Assembly (NCBI GenBank): GCA_903896915.1
Contig: CAITZN010000663.1
Location: 1-5,920, forward strand
Length of the DNA stretch: 5,920 nucleotides
From: an uncultured bacterium
Lineage (GTDB): Bacteria > Desulfobacterota > Desulfobulbia > Desulfobulbales > Desulfobulbaceae
Direction of reading: 5' to 3'
Shown here: positions 1 through 5,920 of the stretch, piece by piece
Position numbering within the stretch: position 1 is the stretch's first letter
Layout: each line of letters begins with the position of its first letter
Program-made: the position numbers and the translations under genes
The notes under the pieces: generated by a model
The model's input: the letters and a program-made list of their open reading frames with translations, nothing else
What the model was told of the DNA's origin: nothing
The model's database searches: none

Positions 1-1058
1 CAAGGATTCATCGCGCCAACCAGCATAAATCGCGCCGGAAACTTGAGACTGGTGGCCGCTCTGGCTATGGTCACCGTTCCGTCCTCAAGGGGCTGGCGCA
101 GCACTTCAAGCACATGTTTCTTGAACTCTGGCAGCTCGTCAAGAAAGAGAACACCGTTATGGGCCAGCGACACCTCGCCTGGACGCGGAATCTGGCCACC
201 GCCGATAAGCCCGGCATCGGAAACCGTGTGATGGGGCGAGCGAAAGGGCCGAGTTACCAAGAGCGGCGTCGCCTGAGGCAGAAGACCGGCGGTGGAAAAA
301 ATCTTGGTAGTTTCGATGGCTTCATCCAGGGTCAAATCGGGCATGATCGTCGGTAGTCGCCTGGCCATCATGGTCTTGCCGGTTCCGGGTACACCGCAGA
401 GCAACACATTATGCCCGCCGCTGGCGGCAATCTCCATGGCCCTTTTGGCATAGCCCTGCCCTTTAACATCGGCAAAATCAACCGAATACTGATCGTGAGA
501 CCTTGCAAAGAGGTCAGCGGGATCGATGGACACTGGCTCAAGCGTCGTCACCCCGGCTAAAAATTCCACGGCCTGATCGAGACGTTCGATGCCGTAGATC
601 TCAATACCCTGGACGATGGCGGCTTCGGCAGCATTGGCGGCAGGGACGAGGAAGCGGCGAATGCCCTCCTGCCGGGCGGCCAGGGCCATAGGCAGCACCC
701 CAGGCACGGGTCGGACCGATCCATCGAGCGAGAGTTCACCGGTAATGGCGGTCTCTTCGAGCAAAGTACTTTTAAGGATGCCGGTGGCTGATAAAATCCC
801 TAAAGCGATGGGCAGGTCGTATCCGGTGCCTTCTTTTTTCACTGATGCGGGCGCCAAATTTACGGTTATCCGGCGCGGTGGGAAATCGTAGCCTGAGTTT
901 TTGATGGCTGCCCGCACCCGGTCCTTGGATTCCCGTACCGCCCCCTCCGCCAATCCCACCGTGGAAAAAGAGGGTAATCCCTGGGCCAGGTCGACCTCGA
1001 CCTGAATAAGGAGGCCATCGACCCCGGTAACCGAGCAGCTTATCACCTTAGCCAGCAT
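1..1058 (-). CDS. comM: ComM/YifB family Mg-chelatase-like AAA+ ATPase, N-terminal 352 residues (3' end outside window)
   Basis: I translated the minus strand from the ATG at 1056-1058 and it stays open to the window edge, so this is a cut by the window and not a broken gene. The protein begins [15 protein letters not shown] and its first ~170 residues match the ChlI-like N-terminal domain of the family. The AAA+ part follows: Walker A GVPGTGKT at residues 222-229, the family signature RPFRSPHH at 270-277, Walker B VLFLDE at 303-308 (D307, E308), and a sensor-1 region ending GAMNP at the edge. Family members are about 500 residues, so roughly the last 150 are missing. In naturally competent Gram-negative bacteria ComM is a hexameric helicase that promotes branch migration during integration of transforming DNA; its role in other bacteria is less clear. 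The gene lies 4 bases after the trmN6 stop and is probably co-transcribed and translationally coupled with it. The Walker A has Val where Pro is usual (GPPGxGKT), which is conservative. Family assignment is sure; a competence role here is inference. Confidence 0.95.
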   Translation of the reverse strand, partial: MLAKVISCSVTGVDGLLIQVEVDLAQGLPSFSTVGLAEGAVRESKDRVRAAIKNSGYDFPPRRITVNLAPASVKKEGTGYDLPIALGILSATGILKSTLLEETAITGELSLDGSVRPVPGVLPMALAARQEGIRRFLVPAANAAEAAIVQGIEIYGIERLDQAVEFLAGVTTLEPVSIDPADLFARSHDQYSVDFADVKGQGYAKRAMEIAASGGHNVLLCGVPGTGKTMMARRLPTIMPDLTLDEAIETTKIFSTAGLLPQATPLLVTRPFRSPHHTVSDAGLIGGGQIPRPGEVSLAHNGVLFLDELPEFKKHVLEVLRQPLEDGTVTIARAATSLKFPARFMLVGAMNP

Positions 1059-1062
1059 ATTT

Positions 1063-1935
1063 TTACCTGTAAAGGGCGAGCATTGCCGGGGTATAGTCCC
1101 CATTTTTGTGCTCATAGATATAAAATGGAGCCAGAATATTGCACTGCTCGCCGCCATTTTTCACAGCCTCGACCAGGATCAGACGGGCACTCTCAGTACC
1201 CGGATACGAATAGATCGGCTGGAGCCGTTTGGGCGTCAGCCGGTGCAACTGCAGAGCGTTCAGCAAGGTGTTGCAGCGCACCGCCGGATAGATGAACACC
1301 ACCTTGCCTCTATTTTTGACACAGTGGGCAGAGGCGCTGACAAAATCCTCCACTGAGGCAGTCAACTCGTGCCGAGCGCAGGCGGCTTGATCGTCCTGAT
1401 TGATTCGGCCACTGTCTTTTTTCCGGTAGGGCGGGTTACAGACCACGATGTCAAAGGACTCCGGGGACAGTAGCGACCCGATCGCGCAAACATCACCCCG
1501 GATGACATGGAAACGATCAGCAAAGCCGTTGCGGTCGCCGTTCTCCTGCGCCAGGGCAGCCAGATGCTCCTGCAGTTCCAGGCTGCAGACGGCAATTTCG
1601 GGAAATCGGTAGGCCATGATGAGACCAATAACGCCACAGCCGCAACCCAGATCCAGCAACTGCTGTCCAGGTTTGGGCTCTGAGAAATGGGCGGCAAGCA
1701 CCGCATCAACCGAAAATCGGTAGCCATCGCGGCTTTGCCGACAGATCAGACCACCCTGAAACAGCGTGTCATCGGTCAGGAAAGGGAGTGGTTGTTGGCT
1801 TTCGGGCAAGAGGTGTCCGCCATGGGAGAAGAAGATGGGCTCAAAACGCCGATGGACTGGCAATACGAGGACTTTCCTGCTACAATCACAGGCTTGCAAC
1901 GAACTTCTGGACAATTCATTTAATATGTTTACCAT
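1063..1935 (-). CDS. trmN6: TrmN6-like tRNA1(Val) (adenine37-N6)-methyltransferase
   Basis: This is a SAM-dependent methyltransferase of 290 residues in the YfiC/TrmN6 group, which N6-methylates adenine 37 next to the anticodon of tRNA1(Val) in E. coli. Visible motifs are [10 protein letters not shown] (residues 54-63) and [14 protein letters not shown] (71-84), the usual start of the family domain; the SAM-binding motif [13 protein letters not shown] (93-105); the acidic end of strand 2 at E120; and the amino-methylase motif NPPY at 167-170, followed by a basic stretch and RHEL at 188-191. The family domain starts only near residue 52. The first ~50 residues are a poorly conserved-looking extension, so the true start may be the ATG at 1935 (first after an in-frame stop at 1942-1944, with a weak AGGG upstream) or an in-frame TTG at 1861-1863 or 1807-1809. 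It is the first gene of a two-gene unit with comM and is divergent from queD. The methylase family is certain; the exact tRNA substrate is inferred from the family name. Confidence 0.88.
   Translation of the reverse strand: MVNILNELSRSSLQACDCSRKVLVLPVHRRFEPIFFSHGGHLLPESQQPLPFLTDDTLFQGGLICRQSRDGYRFSVDAVLAAHFSEPKPGQQLLDLGCGCGVIGLIMAYRFPEIAVCSLELQEHLAALAQENGDRNGFADRFHVIRGDVCAIGSLLSPESFDIVVCNPPYRKKDSGRINQDDQAACARHELTASVEDFVSASAHCVKNRGKVVFIYPAVRCNTLLNALQLHRLTPKRLQPIYSYPGTESARLILVEAVKNGGEQCNILAPFYIYEHKNGDYTPAMLALYR
1065..1068 (-). promoter_or_regulatory. Ribosome binding site of comM inside the end of trmN6
   Basis: AGGT on the minus strand overlaps the last sense codon and stop of trmN6 and lies 6 bases before the comM ATG. 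It supports the chosen comM start and suggests that comM is translated by ribosomes finishing trmN6. Confidence 0.55.
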
Positions 1936-2022
1936 CTTACCCTAAAGATGCGCAAGCCGCTTTTCGCCGGCCCGCCTCAGCTCTTACAAGGCAATATTTC
2001 CTCAACCCACAGGAAGCAATTG
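1936..2022. promoter_or_regulatory. Divergent intergenic region between trmN6 and queD
   Basis: These 87 bases separate two divergent gene starts and must hold the promoters of both the trmN6-comM and queD-queE units, unless the promoters lie inside the genes. I see no convincing -35/-10 pair for sigma-70 in either direction. AT-rich stretches around 1991-2000 are the most likely melting regions. The part at 1951-1980 is GC-rich with only a 4-base-pair GCCG/CGGC inverted pair. No preQ1 riboswitch consensus was recognised. Confidence 0.5.
2011..2014 (+). promoter_or_regulatory. Ribosome binding site that fixes the queD start
   Basis: AGGA lies 8 bases before the ATG at 2023. It selects this start over the upstream in-frame ATG at 1948, which would add 25 residues unlike the family. 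The site also forms one arm of a small inverted repeat, TTCCT at 1998-2002 and AGGAA at 2011-2015 with an 8-base loop, which could be chance. Confidence 0.75.
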
Positions 2023-2391
2023 ATGGACATTTTTATCAAAACCCATTTTTCCGGCGGCCACCACCTCCGCGCCTATCCAGGAAATTGCGAGAATCCGCAT
2101 GGTCATAACTGGAAGGTCAAAGTGACGGTCAGGGCCGACAAACTCGACCCGCTCGGCATGGGCATCGATTTCAAGCAGCTCAAACAGACCGTCAACAACG
2201 TGGTCGATCAACTCGATCATCACGATCTCAACGAGCTCCCGGCCTTCCGGGACATCAACCCATCGTCCGAGCATATCTCGATGTTTCTCTTTCATGCCCT
2301 GAAGGAGGCGCTGCAAACGGAACGGTACTACCTCTACAGCGTCGAGGTGCGGGAGACCGATTCTACCGGCGTGGTCTATTACGGTGACTGA
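2023..2391 (+). CDS. queD: 6-carboxy-5,6,7,8-tetrahydropterin synthase QueD
   Basis: This 122-residue zinc enzyme of the 6-pyruvoyl-tetrahydropterin synthase family is very close to E. coli QueD in length. It converts 7,8-dihydroneopterin triphosphate to 6-carboxytetrahydropterin, releasing acetaldehyde and triphosphate, in the cytoplasm. The sequence shows the three zinc histidines H13 (in HFSGGHHL), H26 and H28 (in PHGHNW); the catalytic Cys22 in GNCENPHGHN, which separates QueD from folate-type relatives lacking it; the Asp/His pair D65-H66 in LDHHDLN; the conserved glutamate of PSSEH (E83); and the pterin-binding E111 in VEVRETDS. I start at the ATG at 2023 because the family begins directly with this strand and an AGGA lies 8 bases upstream; the longer version from 1948 is not supported. 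The gene overlaps queE by 8 bases, so the two consecutive steps of the 7-deazaguanine pathway are co-translated. The upstream step (FolE) and queC are not in the window. Confidence 0.95.
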   Translation: MDIFIKTHFSGGHHLRAYPGNCENPHGHNWKVKVTVRADKLDPLGMGIDFKQLKQTVNNVVDQLDHHDLNELPAFRDINPSSEHISMFLFHALKEALQTERYYLYSVEVRETDSTGVVYYGD

Positions 2392-3052
2392 ACCGCTCCA
2401 GATCTCGGAGCTGTTTTATTCCATCCAGGGCGAATCGACTTGGGCCGGAATGCCCTGCCTGTTTATCCGGCTGGCGGGATGCAATTTGCGCTGCACCTAC
2501 TGTGACGCCCGTTATGCCTGGGAGGAACCAGCCGTTGCCATGACCACGGCCGATGTCCTCGCCTGGGTGCGGCAATATCCCGGCATCCTGATTGAAATCA
2601 CCGGCGGCGAACCACTGCATCAGGCGGGGGTCTATCCGCTGATGCAGGCCTTGATCGAGGATGACCGCCGGGTGTTGCTGGAGACCAACGGCAGCCTGCC
2701 GCTTGCCAACGTGCCGGATGCGGTCAGCATCATCATGGACATCAAATGTCCGGATTCGGGCATGGCGGGCCGCAACCTGCCAGAGAATATCGATCTTCTC
2801 AGGAAACGAAGCCAGAAACAATGCGCCGATGAGATCAAGTTCGTCCTCAGTTCGGTCGCCGACTTCCATTGGGCACGGGATATGGTTACCCGAGAACAGC
2901 TTGACCAGTGGGTGACGGTTCTGTTCTCACCGGTCCGGCCGCTGCTCACCCCGCAAGACCTGGCCCGTCTCCTGCTCGATCACCGGCTCAAGGTCCGCCT
3001 GCAGCTGCAGCTTCACACCCTGCTGTGGCCGGATCAAACCAGGGGGGTTTAA
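2384..3052 (+). CDS. queE: 7-carboxy-7-deazaguanine synthase QueE (radical SAM)
   Basis: This 222-residue radical SAM enzyme turns 6-carboxytetrahydropterin into 7-carboxy-7-deazaguanine with loss of ammonia, the ring contraction of preQ0/queuosine synthesis. The 4Fe-4S cluster motif is CNLRCTYC with C33, C37 and C40 (CX3CX2C, the usual radical SAM spacing). Upstream is the substrate-binding stretch YSIQGES (residues 12-18). ITGGEPL at 72-78 binds the SAM amino group, LLETNGS at 98-104 and DIKCPDSG at 119-126 are QueE hallmarks, and the tail LQLQLHTLLWPDQTRGV is the typical QueE C-terminus. Length fits E. coli QueE. The start is a GTG at 2384-2386 that lies inside the end of queD (8-base overlap) and has no good Shine-Dalgarno of its own, which points to translational coupling to queD. 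Its stop is 2 bases from that of convergent arsC. Confidence 0.95.
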   Translation: MTEPLQISELFYSIQGESTWAGMPCLFIRLAGCNLRCTYCDARYAWEEPAVAMTTADVLAWVRQYPGILIEITGGEPLHQAGVYPLMQALIEDDRRVLLETNGSLPLANVPDAVSIIMDIKCPDSGMAGRNLPENIDLLRKRSQKQCADEIKFVLSSVADFHWARDMVTREQLDQWVTVLFSPVRPLLTPQDLARLLLDHRLKVRLQLQLHTLLWPDQTRGV

Positions 3053-3055
3053 TCC
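3031..3055. terminator. Imperfect inverted repeat over the queE/arsC convergence, possible bidirectional terminator
   Basis: On the plus strand GGAT, C, AAACC is followed by a 5-base loop AGGGG and then GGTTT, A, ATCC. Nine of ten stem positions pair in the queE transcript (one C-A mismatch). In the arsC transcript the odd pair becomes U-G, giving a continuous 10-pair stem. It covers the last codons and stop of queE and touches the first base of the arsC stop codon. No run of T follows on either side, so it is not a canonical intrinsic terminator, and its role is uncertain. Confidence 0.35.
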
Positions 3056-3477
3056 TACGCTAATGCAGCGGGCAGTGTCTCGATGTAGGCCCTGATCTGA
3101 TCCCGCACCAGGCGGTAGATGTCAAGCCGTTCCGCCTCGGTTTTCGCCTGGGCTGCAAGGTGCGGTGGGTCGGCAAAGCCATGGTGAATCGATTTCCCTG
3201 GGAAAAATGGGCAGGTTTCATGCGCATGCCCGCAGAGGGTAACCACATAGTCGAAGGTCTGTACCGGCAGTTCCTCAATCAAAGCGGATTGCTGCCCGGA
3301 AATATCCACCCCGACCTCGGCCATCACCTGCACGGCGTAGGGATTAAGACCGTGTTTCTCGATTCCGGCGGAATACGCCTCGACCACCTCACCTTTTAAA
3401 TATCTGGCCCAACCCTCGGCCATCTGGCTGCGGCAGGAATTGCCGGTGCAGAGAAAAAGAACGCTGATTTTTTGCAT
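3055..3477 (-). CDS. arsC: Thioredoxin-coupled arsenate reductase ArsC (LMW-phosphatase fold)
   Basis: This 140-residue cytoplasmic enzyme reduces arsenate to arsenite using thioredoxin. It belongs to the low-molecular-weight protein tyrosine phosphatase superfamily. The anion-binding loop is CTGNSCRSQMAEGW from residue 10, with nucleophile Cys10, Cys15 and Arg16. The redox cysteines Cys82 and Cys89 lie in LCGHAHETC. The positions 10, 15, 82 and 89 are the same as in the well-studied Staphylococcus plasmid pI258 ArsC, so the full Cys10 to Cys82 to Cys89 relay is present. This argues for arsenate reductase and against a plain tyrosine phosphatase. DPPH at 103-106 matches the conserved acid/loop region of the family. 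A G-rich AGGGGGG lies 10 bases before the ATG. The gene is last in the coaX-ldcA-membrane protein series, 23 bases after the preceding stop. There is no arsR, arsB or acr3 gene in the window, so arsenite export must be encoded elsewhere. Confidence 0.93.
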   Translation of the reverse strand: MQKISVLFLCTGNSCRSQMAEGWARYLKGEVVEAYSAGIEKHGLNPYAVQVMAEVGVDISGQQSALIEELPVQTFDYVVTLCGHAHETCPFFPGKSIHHGFADPPHLAAQAKTEAERLDIYRLVRDQIRAYIETLPAALA

Positions 3478-3500
3478 CAGAGCAGTGCCCCCCTACCCCT

Positions 3501-4154
3501 TCAAAACAAGCTAAACCTGACATTCCAGCCGCTGTCCAGGATCGTTGCCATGACGGGCGACTTGATCTCGCGGGGGTGAAAATGGTATTCGTGCGGTGCG
3601 GTCGTCTTATATCGCTCAATTGTGCCGAGCCGTCCCGGTCGCACTCTGAGGAAAGGCAGGGGGATACGGAGAGAGCCGATTTTGACCCGCTCAGGGCAGA
3701 TCAGAAAATCAGCGGCACGCATCCGATCCGCCAGCAGCACCGTTCGGGTAGAGGGATCAAACCGGCAATGCAGTTCATAGAGTCTGTTGATTCCAAGACT
3801 GCTGAACAGCTCACACCACTGCATCTCCTGATATCGCCAACTTAAGATCAGCTTCTTTCTCTTCTCGATCACCTGCACAGGGCCAGGCATTGCATTAATG
3901 GCCAACAGATGCTCCTGCAACTGTGCCAAAGGCACCGACTCACCAGTACCGCGAAAGAACCAAACCCTTTTGATAAGCATCCCCAAAACGGGGAGGAACG
4001 ACAGCGTTGCCAGCGCCAGCCAGATGCAAAAAGCCATGATGCAGGTCGGCGGATCCAGTTGTCCCTTGACCGCCAGCAGCGGCAACAGACTGACCGAATA
4101 GACGATCAGCAACAGGAGTAACCAGGAAAACGTCAAAAAATACCGTTTCAGCAT
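3501..4154 (-). CDS. Unrecognised protein with two N-terminal membrane segments
   Basis: I do not recognise this 217-residue protein. Two hydrophobic segments, roughly residues 6-29 and 37-63, are joined by a very short loop. Basic residues sit before the first (K3, R4) and after the second (K62, R63), so a hairpin with both ends in the cytoplasm is predicted. About 150 residues follow as a soluble, basic, aromatic-containing domain with several Trp (W65, W107, W113), Cys at 114, 130 and 153, and short strand-like runs such as KKLILSWRYQEMQW (100-113), RTVLLADRM (137-145) and KIGSLRIPLPF (158-168). This looks like a small mostly beta domain, but no catalytic motif or fold can be named. An AGGGG lies 9 bases before the ATG. 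It is 18 bases after ldcA and 23 before arsC, which makes it a real gene in an operon. The placement suggests neither a clear cell-wall nor a clear arsenic role, and I infer no function. Confidence 0.8.
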   Translation of the reverse strand: MLKRYFLTFSWLLLLLIVYSVSLLPLLAVKGQLDPPTCIMAFCIWLALATLSFLPVLGMLIKRVWFFRGTGESVPLAQLQEHLLAINAMPGPVQVIEKRKKLILSWRYQEMQWCELFSSLGINRLYELHCRFDPSTRTVLLADRMRAADFLICPERVKIGSLRIPLPFLRVRPGRLGTIERYKTTAPHEYHFHPREIKSPVMATILDSGWNVRFSLF

Positions 4155-4172
4155 ACTCTATCGCCCCTTGCC

Positions 4173-5114
4173 TCAGACGGCGTCAACGGACTGGGGCAAC
4201 AGCCTGAGTGTACCCGTGCCGGACTCCATGACCGCCTCCATGCCGATGGGCAATGCCTGGTTTTCCTCCTGATGCCCTACCGGAAAAGCGGCCCAAACCG
4301 GATACTCCGGCCCGACCAGCTCCATGACCCGAACCCAGACTGCTTCCTGAAGACGAAGAGTAGCCTGCCGATCTTCGGTGCCCGTATCAAAAGTGCCGAG
4401 CAGCAACCCGGCCAACCGCTCCAGTCGTCCGGCAAGAGCCAGCTGGGTCAGCATCCGGTCCAGCCGGTATAGAGGCTCGTTGGTGTCTTCGAGCAGAAGA
4501 ATGCAATCATCCCAGTTGCTGTCCCAGGAGGTACCGAGCAAATGCACCAGTGAGGTCAGATTACCGCCGATCAACCGACCTCTGCCGGTACCGCTACTGC
4601 GGAGAATTTCCAACCCTTTGGGCTTGAGCGGATCGGAATAATCACCGGTCAGTTGAGCAAAAAGTGAGACCACACTTTGCTCGTCGCTCCTAGCTAGCGA
4701 AGTCGCCACCGGCCCGTGCAGCGAAACAAGCCCTGCGTGGTGCAGCAGACCGTTAAGTAACACGGTGACATCGCTGAAGCCGACCAGGAATTTGGGATGC
4801 CGCCGGAACAGATCCATATCCAGGCGGTCGATGAGACGCAGGCAACCGAATCCGCCCCGAATCGCCAGCACTGCCTTGACTTCCTCGTCACTCCAGAGAG
4901 CGTGCAGGTTGTCCGCCCGCTGGGCATCAGTGTCAACAAGATACCCGTCCCGCGGTTCGACAGGGCCTCGGACTTTAACCTTAAATCCCATATCCGTAAT
5001 CAACCGGATGCCTACCTGCAAATGCTGCATTTCTCGGACCGGACCGGCCGGACAGAGGAGGCCGATGGTATCGCCTCGCTTCAGACGAGGAGGCAGAATC
5101 GGCCGATCACTCAT
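4173..5114 (-). CDS. ldcA: LD-carboxypeptidase (peptidase S66, LdcA/MccF family)
   Basis: This 313-residue serine peptidase of family S66, about the length of E. coli LdcA, removes the terminal D-alanine from murein tetrapeptides in the cytoplasm during peptidoglycan recycling. It starts with the family pattern LKRGDTIGLLCPAGPV (residues 11-26), then has RGGFG at 86-90 (usually RGGYG). The nucleophile is Ser114 in VGFSDVT, followed by SLHGPV (131-136) and RLIGGNLTSL (180-189). The catalytic Glu is E209 in LLLEDTNE and the catalytic His is H281 in FPVGHQEENQALPIG. The Ser-His-Glu triad is therefore complete. No signal peptide is seen, as expected for a cytoplasmic enzyme. The ATG at 5112-5114 overlaps the end of coaX by 8 bases and has only a weak Shine-Dalgarno, suggesting coupling to coaX. 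The microcin-immunity relative MccF shares the fold, but nothing nearby points to a microcin cluster, so LdcA is preferred. Confidence 0.92.
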   Translation of the reverse strand: MSDRPILPPRLKRGDTIGLLCPAGPVREMQHLQVGIRLITDMGFKVKVRGPVEPRDGYLVDTDAQRADNLHALWSDEEVKAVLAIRGGFGCLRLIDRLDMDLFRRHPKFLVGFSDVTVLLNGLLHHAGLVSLHGPVATSLARSDEQSVVSLFAQLTGDYSDPLKPKGLEILRSSGTGRGRLIGGNLTSLVHLLGTSWDSNWDDCILLLEDTNEPLYRLDRMLTQLALAGRLERLAGLLLGTFDTGTEDRQATLRLQEAVWVRVMELVGPEYPVWAAFPVGHQEENQALPIGMEAVMESGTGTLRLLPQSVDAV

Positions 5115-5904
5115 GATCTTCGCTGTTCATGCGATAGATAAGCTGCAAGCCGGTGAGGGTCAATTCCTCATCTATCTCGTCGATGGTTTGGCTGTAGGGC
5201 TTAATCAGCGTCGCCATGCCGCCGGTAGCGATGGTTTTGGCCCGTTCCTGGTCCGGGGTCAATTGTTTGCTCAGCACCTGCACCATCCGGTCAACTAAGC
5301 CACCGAAACCATAGAGCATGCCGGAATGAATGGCCTTGACCGTGGTGGTGCCGATAGGATGATCCGGAGTGACGTCGATATCGAGCCGCGGCAGTTTTGC
5401 GGTGCGGGTGGCCAGGGCATCAAGTGAGATACCTATACCCGGATGAATGGTACCACCGACGTAGGCCGGTTCTCCATTAACGCAGTCAAAGGTGATGGCC
5501 GTGCCGAAATCGATGACGATCAAGGGCTCCTTAAAACGATCCCAAGCTGCAACGGCATTAACGATCCGGTCGGCGCCGACCTCTGCCGGGTTCTCGGTGG
5601 CGATTTTCATCCCGAAGTGCAGATTGTGGTTGACCGCAAGCGGCGGATGTTTGACTTTGGTCAGATAGCTGCGGGCAAAATGCAGCCAGCTGGTTTCCAG
5701 GGTCGGCACCACTGAGGCGACAATGAAACCGGTGATCTTGGTCGGATCGATACCGGCCATATTAAACAGACCGTGGTAACGGATCGCCAGTTCATCGGCG
5801 GTGCGGTCTCTCCGGGATTGGAGACGCCAGTGGCCCACCAGTTGGCCATTATCAAAGATACCGCTCACGGTATGGGAATTTCCAACATCTACAGCAAAAA
5901 GCAT
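5107..5904 (-). CDS. coaX: Type III pantothenate kinase CoaX
   Basis: This 265-residue ATP-dependent kinase of the ASKHA fold catalyses the first step of coenzyme A synthesis, pantothenate to 4'-phosphopantothenate. It is unrelated to CoaA and in known members requires a monovalent cation and is not inhibited by CoA. The sequence shows the N-terminal phosphate loop DVGNSHT at residues 6-12, AEVGADRIVNAVAA at 107-120 with the catalytic Asp at D112, the second phosphate motif DFGTAITFD at 132-140, GGTIHPG at 150-156, and the C-terminal adenosine-motif region IATGGMA at 225-231. The length is typical. The ATG at 5902-5904 is preceded by AGGTGA at 5909-5914, 4 bases upstream. It is the first gene in view of the coaX-ldcA-membrane protein-arsC series, but the promoter lies outside the window, and coaX often follows birA in other genomes, so the operon may begin further right. 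Confidence 0.96.
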   Translation of the reverse strand: MLFAVDVGNSHTVSGIFDNGQLVGHWRLQSRRDRTADELAIRYHGLFNMAGIDPTKITGFIVASVVPTLETSWLHFARSYLTKVKHPPLAVNHNLHFGMKIATENPAEVGADRIVNAVAAWDRFKEPLIVIDFGTAITFDCVNGEPAYVGGTIHPGIGISLDALATRTAKLPRLDIDVTPDHPIGTTTVKAIHSGMLYGFGGLVDRMVQVLSKQLTPDQERAKTIATGGMATLIKPYSQTIDEIDEELTLTGLQLIYRMNSEDHE

Positions 5905-5908
5905 ATTG

Positions 5909-5914
5909 TCACCT
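5909..5914 (-). promoter_or_regulatory. Ribosome binding site of coaX
   Basis: AGGTGA on the minus strand ends 4 bases before the coaX ATG. The TGA within it could also be the stop of an upstream gene in an operon, which cannot be tested because the window ends at 5920. Confidence 0.6.
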
Positions 5915-5920
5915 GTCTGA

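Noticed and set aside
1..1058. Truncated or pseudogene comM
   Set aside because: The frame is open from the start codon to base 1 with every expected motif, so the missing C-terminus is due to the window edge.
1362..1727. 121-codon minus-strand ORF within trmN6 in another frame
   Set aside because: It is a shifted-frame shadow of trmN6, which has all its methylase motifs in its own frame.
1948..2022. Longer queD starting at the in-frame ATG at 1948
   Set aside because: The 25 extra residues do not resemble the family, while the ATG at 2023 has AGGA at the right distance and begins exactly where QueD proteins begin.
1936..2022. preQ1 riboswitch upstream of queD
   Set aside because: I could not find the C-rich loop and A-rich tail pattern of the known class I aptamer, and the leader is very short. 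A covariance-model search would settle it.
2363..2869. 168-codon minus-strand ORF antisense to queD/queE
   Set aside because: It lies wholly over well-supported coding sequence, has no family resemblance, and is explained by codon bias of the real frame.
2999..3010. 12-base perfect palindrome CTGCAGCTGCAG
   Set aside because: It encodes part of the conserved LQLQL stretch at the QueE C-terminus, and repeated CTG/CAG codons explain it.
4173..5114. Microcin C self-immunity protein MccF
   Set aside because: MccF shares the S66 triad, but there is no peptide antibiotic gene set nearby and the neighbours and length fit a housekeeping LdcA.
4765..5298. 177-codon plus-strand ORF across the ldcA/coaX junction
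   Set aside because: It is antisense to two genes with complete catalytic motifs, is Arg/Ser-rich low-quality protein, and has no convincing ribosome site.

Overview
The window is ordinary, gene-dense bacterial chromosome. It carries eight protein genes with almost no free space, moderately high GC, Shine-Dalgarno-type starts and operons with overlapping or nearly touching genes. The gene content (type III pantothenate kinase, QueD of the short zinc-dependent type, thioredoxin-type arsenate reductase, TrmN6-like methylase, ComM/YifB ATPase) and the flavour of the proteins suggest a Gram-negative anaerobe of the Desulfobacterota (old Deltaproteobacteria, perhaps Desulfobulbales). That placement is an inference from general familiarity and was not tested by any search.

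Layout from left to right. (1) Positions 1-1935, minus strand: a trmN6-like tRNA adenine methyltransferase gene followed 4 bases later by comM/yifB, whose 3' part runs off the left edge. (2) Positions 1936-2022: an 87-base divergent intergenic region, the only real non-coding gap. (3) Positions 2023-3052, plus strand: queD and queE, overlapping by 8 bases. They encode two successive steps from dihydroneopterin triphosphate to 7-carboxy-7-deazaguanine, the precursor of preQ0 and queuosine. (4) Positions 3055-5904, minus strand: an apparent four-gene operon read right to left. It contains coaX (type III pantothenate kinase), ldcA (LD-carboxypeptidase, overlapping coaX by 8 bases), an unrecognised protein with two membrane segments, and arsC (thioredoxin-coupled arsenate reductase). 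queE and arsC converge with only 2 bases between their stop codons, and an imperfect inverted repeat sits over that junction.

Functionally, the left half is tRNA modification (TrmN6, and QueD/QueE for the wobble base) plus a DNA-processing ATPase. The right half is housekeeping metabolism (CoA synthesis, murein peptide recycling) ending in an unknown membrane protein and a lone arsenate reductase.

No mobile element, CRISPR array, RNA gene or phage gene was seen. I found no convincing undescribed system. The items most worth a second look are the unknown two-segment membrane protein, the isolated arsC in a housekeeping operon, and the inverted repeat at the queE/arsC junction.
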